Assembly (NCBI GenBank): GCA_963791545.1
Contig: CAWBSR010000007.1
Location: forward strand, 208,593-272,592
Length of the DNA stretch: 64,000 nucleotides
From: JALYXV01 sp963791545
GTDB lineage: Bacteria > Actinomycetota > Acidimicrobiia > Acidimicrobiales > Palsa-688
Reading direction: 5' to 3'
Positions 41,284-50,636 of the stretch are shown here, one piece after another. The notes beneath the pieces were generated by a model, which ran no database searches, was not told where the DNA came from, and saw nothing but the letters and a program-made list of their open reading frames with translations. A program made the translations under genes and the position numbers. Position 1 is the first letter of the stretch. The number at the start of each line of letters is the position of its first letter.

Positions 41284-42993
41284 GTGCCTCGCCCGGCCCC
41301 CCTCATCGGGACGAGCGCGATGTCGCTGCTCGATCTGCAACGGTCCGTCGGAAACGCCCGTGTGGTGGCCTTGCTGGCCGACGAGCGATCACGCGCCCAG
41401 ATGGCGCCCGCCGACGGGTCGCCTGTGATCCACCGGCGCCTTGTAGCCGATCGCCCGGCGCTGTACATCGATGATCGCCGGGGTCACGTTTTGCACCGGA
41501 AGGTCAACAATCTCCCTGCTCTGGCCTACGACGGGGGTGGCAGGTTTAGCAGCGCCAGGACCAAGGCCAAGAAAAGGGCGTTCGAAGCGATCCAGGCCGA
41601 GTTGGTGCGGTACAACGACGAAAAGGGAAGCACTCGAGTCGACATCGACCGCCACCTGGCCCTCTTGGCAACCATGAGAGGGGAGTTGAACAAGTGGCTG
41701 GGCGAGTACGGCAAGGAGGGAGCCGACCAAGGCCACAAGAAGCAGCGTTACATGAACTTCACGCTCCCCGACGCCATCGAGGCCGAAGAAAAGGCCAACC
41801 AGGCGCTGAAGCCGGTTGCGCCCAGGGGGGCGGAAGGCGGTGTTGCCATGCCCGGCATGTCCCCCTCGCCGAGGCCCCGCCCGGCACCGCCGCCGCCGCC
41901 CCTACCGTCTTTCCCGCCGCCGCCGCCGCCGCCCCCGCCGCGCCGGCCCGAGTTCAAGGCGGAGAGCAAGGAACCCGCGCCAATGCCACGCCCCGGGCAC
42001 CGGCTGGCGCTGCCCGACCACGTGCCCGGCCGGGTTCCCACGCCCCCTCCCGCACCCGCACTCGTCGCCTCGAGCGAGGAGTACACCGATTTTCAGAGCC
42101 GGATCGTCGTCGCCCACGAGCGACTGGCCACCATGCCCGACAGCGACGAGTTCATTACCGCGTCCCGGCTGTTCGTCAATGATCTGTACGCCAACATCGC
42201 CCAGTTCTCCCAGAGCATCCTGGCCGGCGCTGTCGATAAGGACGGCAAACCGGTTCCGGGCAGTGGGATCAGCGACAAGAACAAACTCGACAGGATCCTG
42301 GACGCCATAGACTCCGGAAACCAGTCGGCGGTGTACCGCGCCCTCGGAATCGCCCCGCCGAGCGAGAAGGAGCTGGGGCTCGAGGACCTTTCCGCCAAGG
42401 TCGGTGTCGCCAACGATGCCATCCGATCGCTCGGGGCGATCTCGCCTGCCATCGCCAAGCAGTTCCAAGAGGCGGCCACGACAACCAACCGGCTGGCGAC
42501 GGCGAAGGGCCTGACCGGGATAGCCGTCGGCGTCGGTGCCGGCTTCGCGCCGGTGCCAGGGGTAAGCCAAGCGTTCAGTGCTGCGATGGCCATCAACAAG
42601 GTGCAGAGCACCATCAGGCATATCCGGCGCCTGAAGAGAATCCAGGTCATGGCCCTGCACAGCAGGAACGCGGAAATGGTCGAACTACTGGACTACATCA
42701 TCGCCAAGAAGGAGTCCAAGAAGATCAAGTCCGGTGTGGGCGGGGTGCCCCTCCTCAGCACCGCCAGCACGGCCATCTTCAAGATGAAGGGGTTGTGGAA
42801 GATGGCCAAAGGCACCCGGGGCGAGGGCCGCAAGGCGGCCGCCGCCGACCTGATCGATAGCGCCAACAAGGGCAACGCGGAAGCCCAGATGGTCATTATG
42901 GAGTTGGTGGACAGCCTGGAGCAGTACAAGGAGGTGCTCCTGGGCGGCCCTGCCGGTGCCGAGATCGTTGCCAACAAGATGAAGTCCGCCTAA
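41284..42993 (+). CDS. Large protein with an eCIS-cargo-like N-terminal motif
   Basis: 569 residues from the GTG at 41284. Residues 13-28, MSLLDLQRSVGNARVV, match the LxxLQRxxGNxxV motif found at the N-terminus of cargo and toxin proteins associated with extracellular contractile injection systems and of DUF4157-type proteins. Then come a VIHRRL motif, a helical part, a poly-proline region (about residues 196-225) and a helical C-terminal ~300 residues with a Gly/Ala segment GIAVGVGAGFAPVPGVSQAF. No catalytic motif is recognised. The same frame is open upstream to 41200 and reads PIPEREKIDQPAPDATSSR, so one extra base between 41211 and 41235 may hide the true start at 41211. The methyltransferase gene begins 2 bases after its stop. 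Confidence 0.7.
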   Translation: MPRPAPLIGTSAMSLLDLQRSVGNARVVALLADERSRAQMAPADGSPVIHRRLVADRPALYIDDRRGHVLHRKVNNLPALAYDGGGRFSSARTKAKKRAFEAIQAELVRYNDEKGSTRVDIDRHLALLATMRGELNKWLGEYGKEGADQGHKKQRYMNFTLPDAIEAEEKANQALKPVAPRGAEGGVAMPGMSPSPRPRPAPPPPPLPSFPPPPPPPPPRRPEFKAESKEPAPMPRPGHRLALPDHVPGRVPTPPPAPALVASSEEYTDFQSRIVVAHERLATMPDSDEFITASRLFVNDLYANIAQFSQSILAGAVDKDGKPVPGSGISDKNKLDRILDAIDSGNQSAVYRALGIAPPSEKELGLEDLSAKVGVANDAIRSLGAISPAIAKQFQEAATTTNRLATAKGLTGIAVGVGAGFAPVPGVSQAFSAAMAINKVQSTIRHIRRLKRIQVMALHSRNAEMVELLDYIIAKKESKKIKSGVGGVPLLSTASTAIFKMKGLWKMAKGTRGEGRKAAAADLIDSANKGNAEAQMVIMELVDSLEQYKEVLLGGPAGAEIVANKMKSA

Positions 42994-42995
42994 GA

Positions 42996-44516
42996 GTGTC
43001 GATGGAGGCGCCGGCCGGGACTCCGTTGTCGGCGGCGTCGGTCTGGGAGCAGCAGCGGGACTTCTTCATCCTCGAGGGCCCCCGGGTGTGGGAAGAGAGC
43101 ATCGTCCCCTCCTACATCTCGACCAACCCATACCTCGGGAGCTTCCTCGCCGAGATCCTGGCCGCCTATGTCGCCGAAGTGGGCCAGCCGGTCGACATCA
43201 TCGAGTTGGGAGCGGGCAACGGGCAGCTCGGCTACCACATCCTCCGGGAGCTGGGCACTCGTATCGCCCCTGGCGACGTCCGTTACGTCCTGACCGACCT
43301 GGCGCCGTCGATGCTTGACTTCTGGCGGGATCGGGCGCGCCTGCAACCGCTGATCGAGTCCGGGAGGCTCGACTTCGCTCGGTTCGACATCGCCCAACCG
43401 GCGCCCCTCACGCTGGCCGTGTCGGGCGAAGTCCTCGGCGCCGAGCCGAGTCGACGGCCGGTGGCCCTGATCGCGAGCTACTGCTTCGACAGCGTGCCCC
43501 AGGACCTCTTCTACGTCGAGGACGACGGCCGCCTCTTCGAATGCCTGGTGCAGGTCGCCCAGCCCGACGGCGACGACGGGGGCGATGGAGGCTGGCCCGA
43601 CAAGGACGGCTTCACCTATGGCGTCCGACCGTGCCACCAGCCGTACTACGACGACGCCGGCCTCGACGCCGTGCTGGCGGAGTTACGGACCGCGGCCCGG
43701 GGGAGGACGGTGCCGCTCCCCTCGACGGCGGTGAGGAGTCTCGCCTTCTTTGCGGACCGCTGGTCGGGCGGCATGCTGGCAGTCATCGGCGACCGGGGTT
43801 TCACCGGGCCCGAGTATGCCAATGCCCTGAGTGTGGTCGAGCCGACCCGCCACGGCAGCGTGTCGTTCCCAGTCAACTTCGGTGCTATTGGCACCTGGTT
43901 CGAGCATCGCGGGGGCGAGGCGTGGCACCCGCCCCGGCCGGCCCGCCGTTTCAACGTGTCGGCATTCACCCTGGATGTTCCCGGTACTGCCGCCAGATCC
44001 GCGTACCGCCAGGCCGCCGAGACTCGTGATCCCGACACCTTCTTCACGCTGAAGAAGGCGATCGAGCCCCATTACCAGGAGCTGACGCTGCTCGAGGCGC
44101 TCGCGCTGGTTCGTCTGGCCCACTGGGACGCCGACATATTCCAGGCTTTGTTCTCGCATCTCCTGGATGACCTCGCCGAGCCGCCCGATGTCATCACCCG
44201 GGCCGAGCTGCTCTTGACGATCGACCGGGTTTGGGAGACGTACTACCCCGTCGGCGAGGACGATCTGGCCTTCCGGCTGGCGTCGCTGCTGTACGCCGTG
44301 GGCGAGTACCGCCTGGCCCTCGACTACTTCGGCCGGGCCCAGGAAGGCCCGGCCGGAGCCTCGGTCGACGCCTGGCTCAACTGCGCCGTCTGCCACCAAC
44401 TGCTCGGTCAACGCGATGAGGCCATCGCCTGTGCCGGCCAGGCGCTCATACTGGCCCCAGGCCTGAAGGAGGCCGTCGACCTGCTCGAAGAGTTGCGCCA
44501 GCCCCAGGTTCCCTAG
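42996..44516 (+). CDS. SAM-dependent methyltransferase fused to a TPR-like C-terminus
   Basis: 506 residues from a GTG 2 bases after the preceding stop. The SAM-binding motif I is IIELGAGNGQLGYHIL (about residue 68), with the aspartate strand YVLTDLAPSMLDFW, as in MidA/DUF185 and related protein methyltransferases. The C-terminal ~200 residues have paired helices with A-x-x-L-x-Y-F-GRA and AIACAGQALILAPGLKEA, the pattern of TPR repeats. The TPR part suggests a protein substrate, perhaps the adjacent cargo-like protein; that pairing is inference. No close family recognised. Confidence 0.75.
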   Translation: MSMEAPAGTPLSAASVWEQQRDFFILEGPRVWEESIVPSYISTNPYLGSFLAEILAAYVAEVGQPVDIIELGAGNGQLGYHILRELGTRIAPGDVRYVLTDLAPSMLDFWRDRARLQPLIESGRLDFARFDIAQPAPLTLAVSGEVLGAEPSRRPVALIASYCFDSVPQDLFYVEDDGRLFECLVQVAQPDGDDGGDGGWPDKDGFTYGVRPCHQPYYDDAGLDAVLAELRTAARGRTVPLPSTAVRSLAFFADRWSGGMLAVIGDRGFTGPEYANALSVVEPTRHGSVSFPVNFGAIGTWFEHRGGEAWHPPRPARRFNVSAFTLDVPGTAARSAYRQAAETRDPDTFFTLKKAIEPHYQELTLLEALALVRLAHWDADIFQALFSHLLDDLAEPPDVITRAELLLTIDRVWETYYPVGEDDLAFRLASLLYAVGEYRLALDYFGRAQEGPAGASVDAWLNCAVCHQLLGQRDEAIACAGQALILAPGLKEAVDLLEELRQPQVP

Positions 44517-45129
44517 GCTTCACCGTCACCCGCTTGGGCGGCCGTCGAGGCTGCTCGCCCGCTACTCGCCCGTGGACACGTTCACGCTGGTGCGCCCGAC
44601 CGGGAGCGACCACTGGACAGCCGTCACGCCTGCGAGGGGTCGAACCGCGCGCGCTGGGGATACCGCGCGCAGAAGGCGCTGGTGCCCCGCCGGGTGCGCG
44701 CGGTTGCGTGGACGCGCGCGGAAAGCGGCCACCTCGGCCGGCCAGGGTGACCTTCGCCCCAGCCCGCCCAGGGTGATCCCCCTGTCATCGTCATCCTGGC
44801 AAGAGCCGGGCGCACCAAAGCGGGACGGCGGGGACCGGACGATGTCGCTCGGTCAGGTGCTGCGCCGCACGCGGGCACACCAGCATCCGGGTCGGCCCCA
44901 ACACCGTCTGCCCCCGCGACACCGACCTCCGGCGGTTGCAACGTGTCGCCGCCTGCCCAGGACCGCGCCTGGCGGCCCCTCCGCCTGTTCCGGATACACC
45001 GAGCCGTGGTCACGCCGGGATGACGCCTCCGGCGCCCCGCCCGCTGCTGGTGGCCGCCTCCCTCCAGTTCGGCGGCCGCCCGCCTGAGGTGGCGCGGTCA
45101 CGGCGGGCGATCCCGGTAGCCTCGCAAGT
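44517..45129. other. 613-base region without a recognised gene
   Basis: Both strands have open frames, but all are Arg/Pro/Ala-rich and look like chance frames of GC-rich DNA. The stretch around 44640-44730 is CG-dinucleotide-rich (several GCGCGCG runs). A decayed gene is possible. The last bases hold the gltX promoter. Confidence 0.5.
45117..45122 (+). promoter_or_regulatory. -10 hexamer TAGCCT for gltX
   Basis: TAGCCT ends 7 bases before the gltX ATG at 45130, the same hexamer and nearly the same spacing as glgE. Confidence 0.5.
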
Positions 45130-46518
45130 ATGGCGCCGGTCCGGGTCCGCTTCGCACCGTCGCCCACGGGATACTTCCATGTGGGCAGCGCCCGCACCGC
45201 TCTGTTCAACTGGCTCTACGCCCGCCAGCACCAGGGCACATTCGTTCTTCGCATCGAGGACACCGACCTCGAGCGCAACCAGCCCGAGCACATCGAGGGC
45301 ATCCAACGGGCCTTGCGCTGGCTGGGCCTGGACTGGGACGAGGGACCCTATTTCCAGTCGCAGCGCGGTGACCTCTACCAGGCAGCCATCGACAAGCTGC
45401 TCGTCGACGGGCGGGCCTATGCGTGCGACTGCCCGCCCGAGGCCGTCAAGGCCCGGGCCGATGCCTCGGGCGGCGCCGGCTACGACGGCTTCTGCCGGCA
45501 GCGGGGCCTCGAGCCCACGCTGGGCTGCGTGATCCGCTTCCGAACTCCCGATGAGGGGGTGACGGTGGTCGCCGACATCGTGCGGGGCCGGCCCGAGTTC
45601 GCCAACGCCACCATCGAGGACTTCGCCATCCGCAAGTCGAGCGGCCAGCCCCTGTTCATCCTGGCCAACGTCGTCGACGACGCCGACATGGCGATCACCC
45701 ACGTCATCCGGGGCGAGGACCACCTGACCAACACCGCCAAGTACATCCTGTTGTGGTCCGCTCTCGGCTACGGCTCGTACCCGCTGTTCGCCCACCTGCC
45801 GCTGCTCGTGAACGAGAAGCGCCACAAGCTCTCCAAACGACGCGACAAGGTGGCGTTGGAGCAGTACCGCGACGAGGGCTACCTGCCTGAGGCCATGGTC
45901 AACCACCTGGCCCTGCTGGGCTGGTCGCCTGGCGACGACCGGGAGGTCTTGACCCGCGACCAGCTGATCGCCGAGTTCCAACTGGAAGCCGTCAAGAGCT
46001 CACCCGCCTTCTTCGACGAGAAGAAGCTGTCGGCCACCAATGGGGAGTACATCCGGGCCCTGCCCGAAGAGGAGTTCGTGGCGCGGGCCCAAACGTGGCT
46101 GGCCGAGCGCTGGTCCCCGGTGGCGCCGCTGGTCCGGGAACGGGCCCGTACCCTGGCCGACGTCTACGCCATGTCGTCGTTCCTCTTCCTACCCGAGCCC
46201 CCGTTGGATGCGGGGGGGTGGGAAAAAGGGGTCCGTCAGCAGCCTGCCTTCCGGGCCCTCCTCGTCGGTGCCCTGGACGCCTACGCCGAGTGCCAATGGG
46301 ACGCGGAAACACTGAAAGAATCGACGGCGGCGGTAGGGGAGAAGGTCGGAGTGCCCCAGCTGGGCAAGGCTCAGGCGCCCATCCGGCTGGCCGTGACGGG
46401 CCGCTCGGTTGGTCCCCCGTTGTTCGAGTCCTTGGAGGCGCTGGGGCGGGAACGGACTCTGGCCCGCCTCCGCGCCGCCCTGGCCCGATTGCCGGAGGAG
46501 GCGTCGCAGGGCGGGTGA
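45130..46518 (+). CDS. gltX: Glutamyl-tRNA synthetase
   Basis: 462 residues, ATG start. Charges tRNA-Glu (and possibly tRNA-Gln where GatCAB is used) with glutamate. Class I signatures: APSPTGYFHVGSARTALFNW, where the HIGH motif is HVGS, and KLSKRRDKVALEQY with the KMSKS-type lysine. Conserved LRIEDTDLERN and DHLTNTAKYILLW lie between them. A cysteine pair in YACDCPPE is a partial zinc site. C-terminal anticodon-binding helices are complete. The next gene starts on its stop codon. A tRNA-Gln gene is about 640 bases downstream. Confidence 0.95.
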   Translation: MAPVRVRFAPSPTGYFHVGSARTALFNWLYARQHQGTFVLRIEDTDLERNQPEHIEGIQRALRWLGLDWDEGPYFQSQRGDLYQAAIDKLLVDGRAYACDCPPEAVKARADASGGAGYDGFCRQRGLEPTLGCVIRFRTPDEGVTVVADIVRGRPEFANATIEDFAIRKSSGQPLFILANVVDDADMAITHVIRGEDHLTNTAKYILLWSALGYGSYPLFAHLPLLVNEKRHKLSKRRDKVALEQYRDEGYLPEAMVNHLALLGWSPGDDREVLTRDQLIAEFQLEAVKSSPAFFDEKKLSATNGEYIRALPEEEFVARAQTWLAERWSPVAPLVRERARTLADVYAMSSFLFLPEPPLDAGGWEKGVRQQPAFRALLVGALDAYAECQWDAETLKESTAAVGEKVGVPQLGKAQAPIRLAVTGRSVGPPLFESLEALGRERTLARLRAALARLPEEASQGG

Positions 46519-47138
46519 TCTTGAAATGGGGACTCCGGGCGGCTCTGGCTGCCATCGGGATCGGGGTGGTGTACTTCGCGCTCACCTTCGTGCAGGTCTG
46601 GGACGCTTCCCATGAGGATCAGGCCCGCCCGGTTCAGGCCATCGTGGTGCTGGGGGCGGCCCAGTACAACGGGGTTCCCTCCCCTGATCTGAAGGCGCGG
46701 CTGAACCACGCCTTCGACCTGTGGCAGCACCACTTTGCCGACTGGATCGTGGTGACCGGTGGCAAGCAGCCGGGGGACCGGTTCACGGAGGCGACCGCGG
46801 CCGCCGACTTCCTGACTGTGAAGGGGGTGCCGCAATCGGCCATCCTCCGCGAGGTGAGCGGCCGCAACTCATGGCAATCCCTGGAGTCGACCGCCGCCTT
46901 CCTGACGGCCCGAAACCTGACGACCGTCCTGCTGGTCTCCGACCCCTACCACGACAAGCGCATTGCCCTCATGGCCGGCGAGCTGGGCCTGAAACCGTAC
47001 GTGTCGCCCACCCGCTCGTCGCCTCTCGGCGGGGGGACGAAAGCCATCAACTACGTCAAGGAGACGGGGGAGGTGGCGGTCGGGCGCCTGATCGGGTTCC
47101 GACGCCTGGTCGACCTGAACGCCCGCCTGTTCGGGTAG
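46515..47138 (+). CDS. YdcF/DUF218-type ElyC-like membrane protein
   Basis: 207 residues from a GTG at 46515 that overlaps the gltX stop (GTGA). An N-terminal membrane helix (ALAAIGIGVVYFALTFVQV) is followed by the DUF218 domain: IVVLGAAQYNGVPSP, WIVVTGGKQPGD, EVSGRNSWQSLEST and VLLVSDPYHDKRIAL with the conserved Asp/His. The family (YdcF, SanA, ElyC) acts in envelope physiology, possibly on undecaprenyl-linked or nucleotide ligands. Translationally coupled to gltX, which says little about function. Confidence 0.88.
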   Translation: MILKWGLRAALAAIGIGVVYFALTFVQVWDASHEDQARPVQAIVVLGAAQYNGVPSPDLKARLNHAFDLWQHHFADWIVVTGGKQPGDRFTEATAAADFLTVKGVPQSAILREVSGRNSWQSLESTAAFLTARNLTTVLLVSDPYHDKRIALMAGELGLKPYVSPTRSSPLGGGTKAINYVKETGEVAVGRLIGFRRLVDLNARLFG

Positions 47139-47158
47139 CGCTAAGGTGAGGCGCCCGT

Positions 47159-47230
47159 TCGGGGGTGGTGTAATCGGCAACACTGCAGGTTCTGGCCCTG
47201 CCATTGGGGGTTCGAGTCCTCCCCCCCGAG
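47159..47230 (+). tRNA. tRNA-Gln(CTG)
   Basis: Acceptor stem 47159-47165 with 47223-47229 (7 pairs, TCGGGGG/CCCCCGA). Anticodon stem GCAGG/CCTGC at 47185-47201 encloses the loop TTCTGGC, anticodon CTG. T-arm GGGGG-TTCGAGT-CCTCC at 47206-47222. Discriminator G at 47230; CCA is not encoded. Confidence 0.95.
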
Positions 47231-47519
47231 CCCCGCAGTTCCCGAGAAGCCCAGGCCTTCGTGTTTGAGATGGAATCAGCGGACTCCCGGCAGGGACTAC
47301 AGCACCCAACCACGCGCCCTGGCAATAATCGATAAACATCACCGGATACGCCATAACCGCGCGCCTCGGAACAAAAGTCAACACTGAACGCGACGAGGGC
47401 TATTACTTGCCAGGCGTGAAGACTTCAAAGCAACAGTTCGCGATACCGCAAACCACCGCAAGTCCATGGCGACTGGACTGCGGTGTACCCAGGAGCGACC
47501 GAGTAGAGTCGCTCGACGC
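47231..47519. other. Relatively A/T-richer gap after tRNA-Gln
   Basis: About 290 bases with visibly lower GC than the surroundings (for example the stretch near 47325-47465). No gene, repeat of the tRNA end or integrase remnant was recognised. Confidence 0.5.
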
Positions 47520-47760
47520 TTAGCGCTCGCAGTGGAGCGCGGCCAGGGCGATGGCCTCCCGACCCTCCCAGAATCCTGCGCCTGGGGATACGTTGCTGGC
47601 TTCGAGCAGATCCATGTTGGCCTCGACGGCTGCGCAGGCGCTCTGATTCGGGAACTTATCGGCCTTGGGACGCGTGAAACCAGCCGCTCCCGCGAAAAGC
47701 ATCACGCCCATCAAGCCGGTCGCCACGGCAGCCGTCCCAGCCCGCCGAAATATCCTTCAC
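47520..47760 (-). CDS. Possible small secreted protein, apparent frameshift after the start
   Basis: On the minus strand a frame of about 68 codons (47520-47726) reads from a hydrophobic GLMGVMLFAGAAGF segment into a polar part with NQSACAAVEANMDLLEAS. A GTG at 47760 followed by AAG, with one extra base (position 47754) removed, would give the signal peptide start MKIFRRAGTAAVATG. So the gene may be an about 80-residue exported protein with an indel. Two Cys in the mature part. No family known. Confidence 0.35.
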
Positions 47761-47867
47761 GTTATTCCCCCATCTATTCGCAGGGCGCCCCCGGTCGCCA
47801 GGCGGCAACTTTAGCGGAAAGCGTCAGTGCCGGACAGCACGCCCTCAACCGGGGCGTCCCTTCCGGT

Positions 47868-49337
47868 CTAGGCAGGGGCTATTTTGCGGGCGGCCCGCCA
47901 GGCGGCCTCGGCCCGGCCCAGGTCGGTGGAGGGCGGCGCCCCCACCCAGGGCCAGAGCTCCTCGGCGATGCGGCGCCAGTCGGCGGTGGCCCGGATGCCG
48001 GCCAGCACCGCGTACAGCCCCAGATTGATGCGCTGCAGCACGACGAAGGCGGGGGGCACGTTGGCGTGCTTCACCACCTCGTTGCTGGCGTCGAAGAATC
48101 TCCGGACCGTTTCGCTGGCGTATTCGGGCGTGCAGGTGGACGGTCCCGCCTCGAGCACCATCTGGTAGTAGTGGCTCAGGTAGTTGACGACCTGCTCGTC
48201 GCTGAGCATCGGAGCCGGTTTCAAGAAACCGGCTGCCTCCACCGCCCGGCGGAAGGCGTGGGGGTCGCGCTGGATCACGATGGTGTCCACCATGTGGGCC
48301 AACATGGCCACGTCCTCGGGATCGAACCACTTCACCAGCCCGAAATCGAGGAATGTGACCCGACCGCCCCCATGGAAGAGGTAGTTCCCCGGATGGGGAT
48401 CGCCGTTGAAGCCATGGAGGCGGTAGAGGCAGCCGAACACGAAGCGGAAGATGGTCTCACCGGCCTGGTCACGTTCCTCCTGGGACCATCCCACCAGCTC
48501 GTCGTAGCGGGCCCCGGAAATCAACTCGGTGGTCAGGACCCGGCCCGAGGACAGGTCGCTGCGTACTGCCGGGATGTTGATGAAGGGATGCCCTGCGAAC
48601 GCCTCGGCGAAGCGCTGCTGGCTCTCCGCCTCGAGGCGGTAGTCGAGTTCGTCGGTGAGACGAGCCTTCAGCTCTCCGACGAGGGGCTTGGCGTCGAGGC
48701 CGGGGAAGACCATTCCGGCCATGGCCAGTAGGGCCGAGGTGTTGGCGAGATCGGAGCGGATGGCCTCGTCGACGCCCGGGTACTGGACTTTCACGGCCAC
48801 CGCCAGGCCGTCGTGGGTGATGGCCCGGTGGACCTGGCCGATGGACGCGGCTGCGATCGGCACCGGGTCCCAGGTATCGAACAGCTCATCGGGCGCCGCG
48901 CCGAGATCCTCGGTGATCACATCGGCCGCCAGTTCCGCGGTCATGGGAGGGGCGTCCTGCTGGAGCGAGGCGAGAGCCTCGCGCACCGGCTCCGGCATGC
49001 CGGCGTCCAGGTAGCTGGCCATCTGGCCCAGCTTCATGAGGGCGCCTTTCATGGAGCCCAGCGTCTCCGCCACCTCGGTGGCGGTCCGCAGCTGGCGCTC
49101 GGCCTGGAGTTCCTCCCGCCGGGCGGCGCCGGCGAAGACCTGCTGGGCGGTGTTGGCGGCATAGCCCCGGCCGATGCGGGCCGCGGTTCGGGCCACCAGG
49201 ACGTTGCGGGAGGTACGGGCCCCGCGCACCGGCGTCAAGGATCCCATCTCGGGGTGGCGTCGGCGCCGAATGATTACTGCCGCCCCGGCCACACCCGCAA
49301 TGGCCGCCCCGGCGACCGCCCACCTCCCGCGTCTCAT
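47868..49337 (-). CDS. ABC1/UbiB (AarF) family atypical kinase-like protein
   Basis: 489 residues, ATG at 49337. An N-terminal hydrophobic segment (AVAGAAIAGVAGAAVII) may anchor it. The ABC1 signature is KGALMKLGQMASYL with the KxGQ motif, followed by the Ala-rich loop VPIAAASIGQVHRA in place of the Gly-rich loop, AVAVKVQYPGV with the ATP-binding Lys, the catalytic-loop region FNGDPHPGNYLFH and FLDFGLVKWF with the DFG metal motif. All UbiB-family features are intact. Members support isoprenoid lipid (quinone) synthesis or related membrane lipid functions. It stands alone, divergent from the sulfoquinovose operon. Confidence 0.9.
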   Translation of the reverse strand: MRRGRWAVAGAAIAGVAGAAVIIRRRRHPEMGSLTPVRGARTSRNVLVARTAARIGRGYAANTAQQVFAGAARREELQAERQLRTATEVAETLGSMKGALMKLGQMASYLDAGMPEPVREALASLQQDAPPMTAELAADVITEDLGAAPDELFDTWDPVPIAAASIGQVHRAITHDGLAVAVKVQYPGVDEAIRSDLANTSALLAMAGMVFPGLDAKPLVGELKARLTDELDYRLEAESQQRFAEAFAGHPFINIPAVRSDLSSGRVLTTELISGARYDELVGWSQEERDQAGETIFRFVFGCLYRLHGFNGDPHPGNYLFHGGGRVTFLDFGLVKWFDPEDVAMLAHMVDTIVIQRDPHAFRRAVEAAGFLKPAPMLSDEQVVNYLSHYYQMVLEAGPSTCTPEYASETVRRFFDASNEVVKHANVPPAFVVLQRINLGLYAVLAGIRATADWRRIAEELWPWVGAPPSTDLGRAEAAWRAARKIAPA

Positions 49338-49466
49338 GTTGGGAAAACACTGAGAGACAATATGTAGTTATGAGGGTTATTCGCAGGAAGAAGAATTCTC
49401 ATGGGAATCTCATCTTGCCTGGGTAAGAGCAAACCACCGGTTGACCGATCTGATTGAGGAGAAGGC

Positions 49467-50636
49467 GTGCGCATTCTTGTTCTTGGCGGCGATGGCTACC
49501 TTGGCTGGCCCAGTGCGCTGCACCTGTCGGCCCGTGGCCACGACGTCGGCATCGCCGACAACTGCGTCCGGCGCTCCTATGACCTCGAACTCGGAGCCGA
49601 AAGTCTCGTTCCGATCCTCTCGCCGATCGAGCGTATCCGGACCTGGCAGGACCTGTCGGGCCGCGATATCGGACTTTTTCAGGGGGACCTGGTCGACGCC
49701 ACGTTCACCCACGCCATGATCGAGGAATTCCGCCCCGACGCCATCGTGCATTTCGCCGAGCAGCGGTCCGCTCCCTACTCCATGATCGACCAGCAGCACG
49801 CGGTGTACACCCAGCACAACAACGTGGTGGGCACGTTGAACGTTCTGTACGCCATCGGCGACATCGACCCCGACATCCATCTGGTCAAGCTGGGCACGAT
49901 GGGGGAGTACGGCACCCCCAACATTGACATCGAAGAGGGCTGGATCGAGATCAACCACAAGGGGCGCACCGACCGGGTCCTGTACCCGAAGCGGCCCGGT
50001 TCCTTCTACCACCTGTCCAAGGTGCACGACAGCCACAACATCGAGTTCGCCTGCCGCATCTGGGGACTGCGGGCCACCGACCTCAATCAGGGAATCGTGT
50101 ACGGCCAGGAGACCGAGGAGACGACGCTGCACCCCGGGCTGGCCACCCGCTTCGACTACGACGCCGTGTTTGGAACCGTTCTCAACCGGATGGCCATCCA
50201 GGCGGTGCTGGGCGAGCCGCTCACGGTATATGGCCACGGCGGCCAGGTCCGGGGCTTCATCAATCTCGTGGACACCGTCGAGTGCATCCGGATCAGCTGC
50301 GAGAGCCCCGCCGATCGCGGTGAGTTCCGGGTCTTCAACCAGTTCACCGAGCAGATGTCCATCCGGGGCATCGCGGAGACCGTGGCCCGGGCCTATCCCG
50401 GCAAGTGCCACATCGAAATGATCGACAACCCCCGGGTGGAGGCGGAGGACCACTATTACCGAGCCGCCCACACCCGGCTCCTCGAGTTGGGCCTTATGCC
50501 CCACCTGTTGAGCGAGACACTGCTCAGCTCCATGTTCGGGATCATTGACCGCCACCGCGACCGGGTCAATCTCGAGGCCCTGTTGCCCAAGATCCAATGG
50601 CGTAACACCGCCAGCCGCATGGCCCACGAACGATGA
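49467..50636 (+). CDS. sqdB: UDP-sulfoquinovose synthase-like NAD-dependent enzyme
   Basis: 389 residues, GTG start with GAGGAGAAGG just upstream. Extended SDR fold: NAD motif LVLGGDGYLGWPSALHLS. Several diagnostic SQD1/SqdB/Agl3 features are seen: DNCVRRSYDLELGAESL, EQRSAPYSMID, LGTMGEYGTPNIDIEEG (catalytic Thr), and the Tyr/Lys pair in SFYHLSKVHDSHN. The enzyme makes UDP-sulfoquinovose from UDP-glucose and sulfite, the donor for sulfolipid or for sulfoquinovose-containing glycans. No sulfolipid glycosyltransferase of the SqdX/SqdD type is next to it; instead an epimerase and a GT2 follow. The epimerase ATG overlaps its stop. Confidence 0.9.
   Translation: MRILVLGGDGYLGWPSALHLSARGHDVGIADNCVRRSYDLELGAESLVPILSPIERIRTWQDLSGRDIGLFQGDLVDATFTHAMIEEFRPDAIVHFAEQRSAPYSMIDQQHAVYTQHNNVVGTLNVLYAIGDIDPDIHLVKLGTMGEYGTPNIDIEEGWIEINHKGRTDRVLYPKRPGSFYHLSKVHDSHNIEFACRIWGLRATDLNQGIVYGQETEETTLHPGLATRFDYDAVFGTVLNRMAIQAVLGEPLTVYGHGGQVRGFINLVDTVECIRISCESPADRGEFRVFNQFTEQMSIRGIAETVARAYPGKCHIEMIDNPRVEAEDHYYRAAHTRLLELGLMPHLLSETLLSSMFGIIDRHRDRVNLEALLPKIQWRNTASRMAHER

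Noticed and set aside
44572..45087. A 171-codon plus-strand frame between the methyltransferase and gltX
   Set aside because: After the first ~20 residues it becomes Arg/Pro/Ala-rich without any motif, and it lies in a CG-repetitive stretch.
47466..48731. A 421-codon plus-strand frame
   Set aside because: It is mostly antisense to the ABC1-family gene, which has all its kinase motifs in the other strand.
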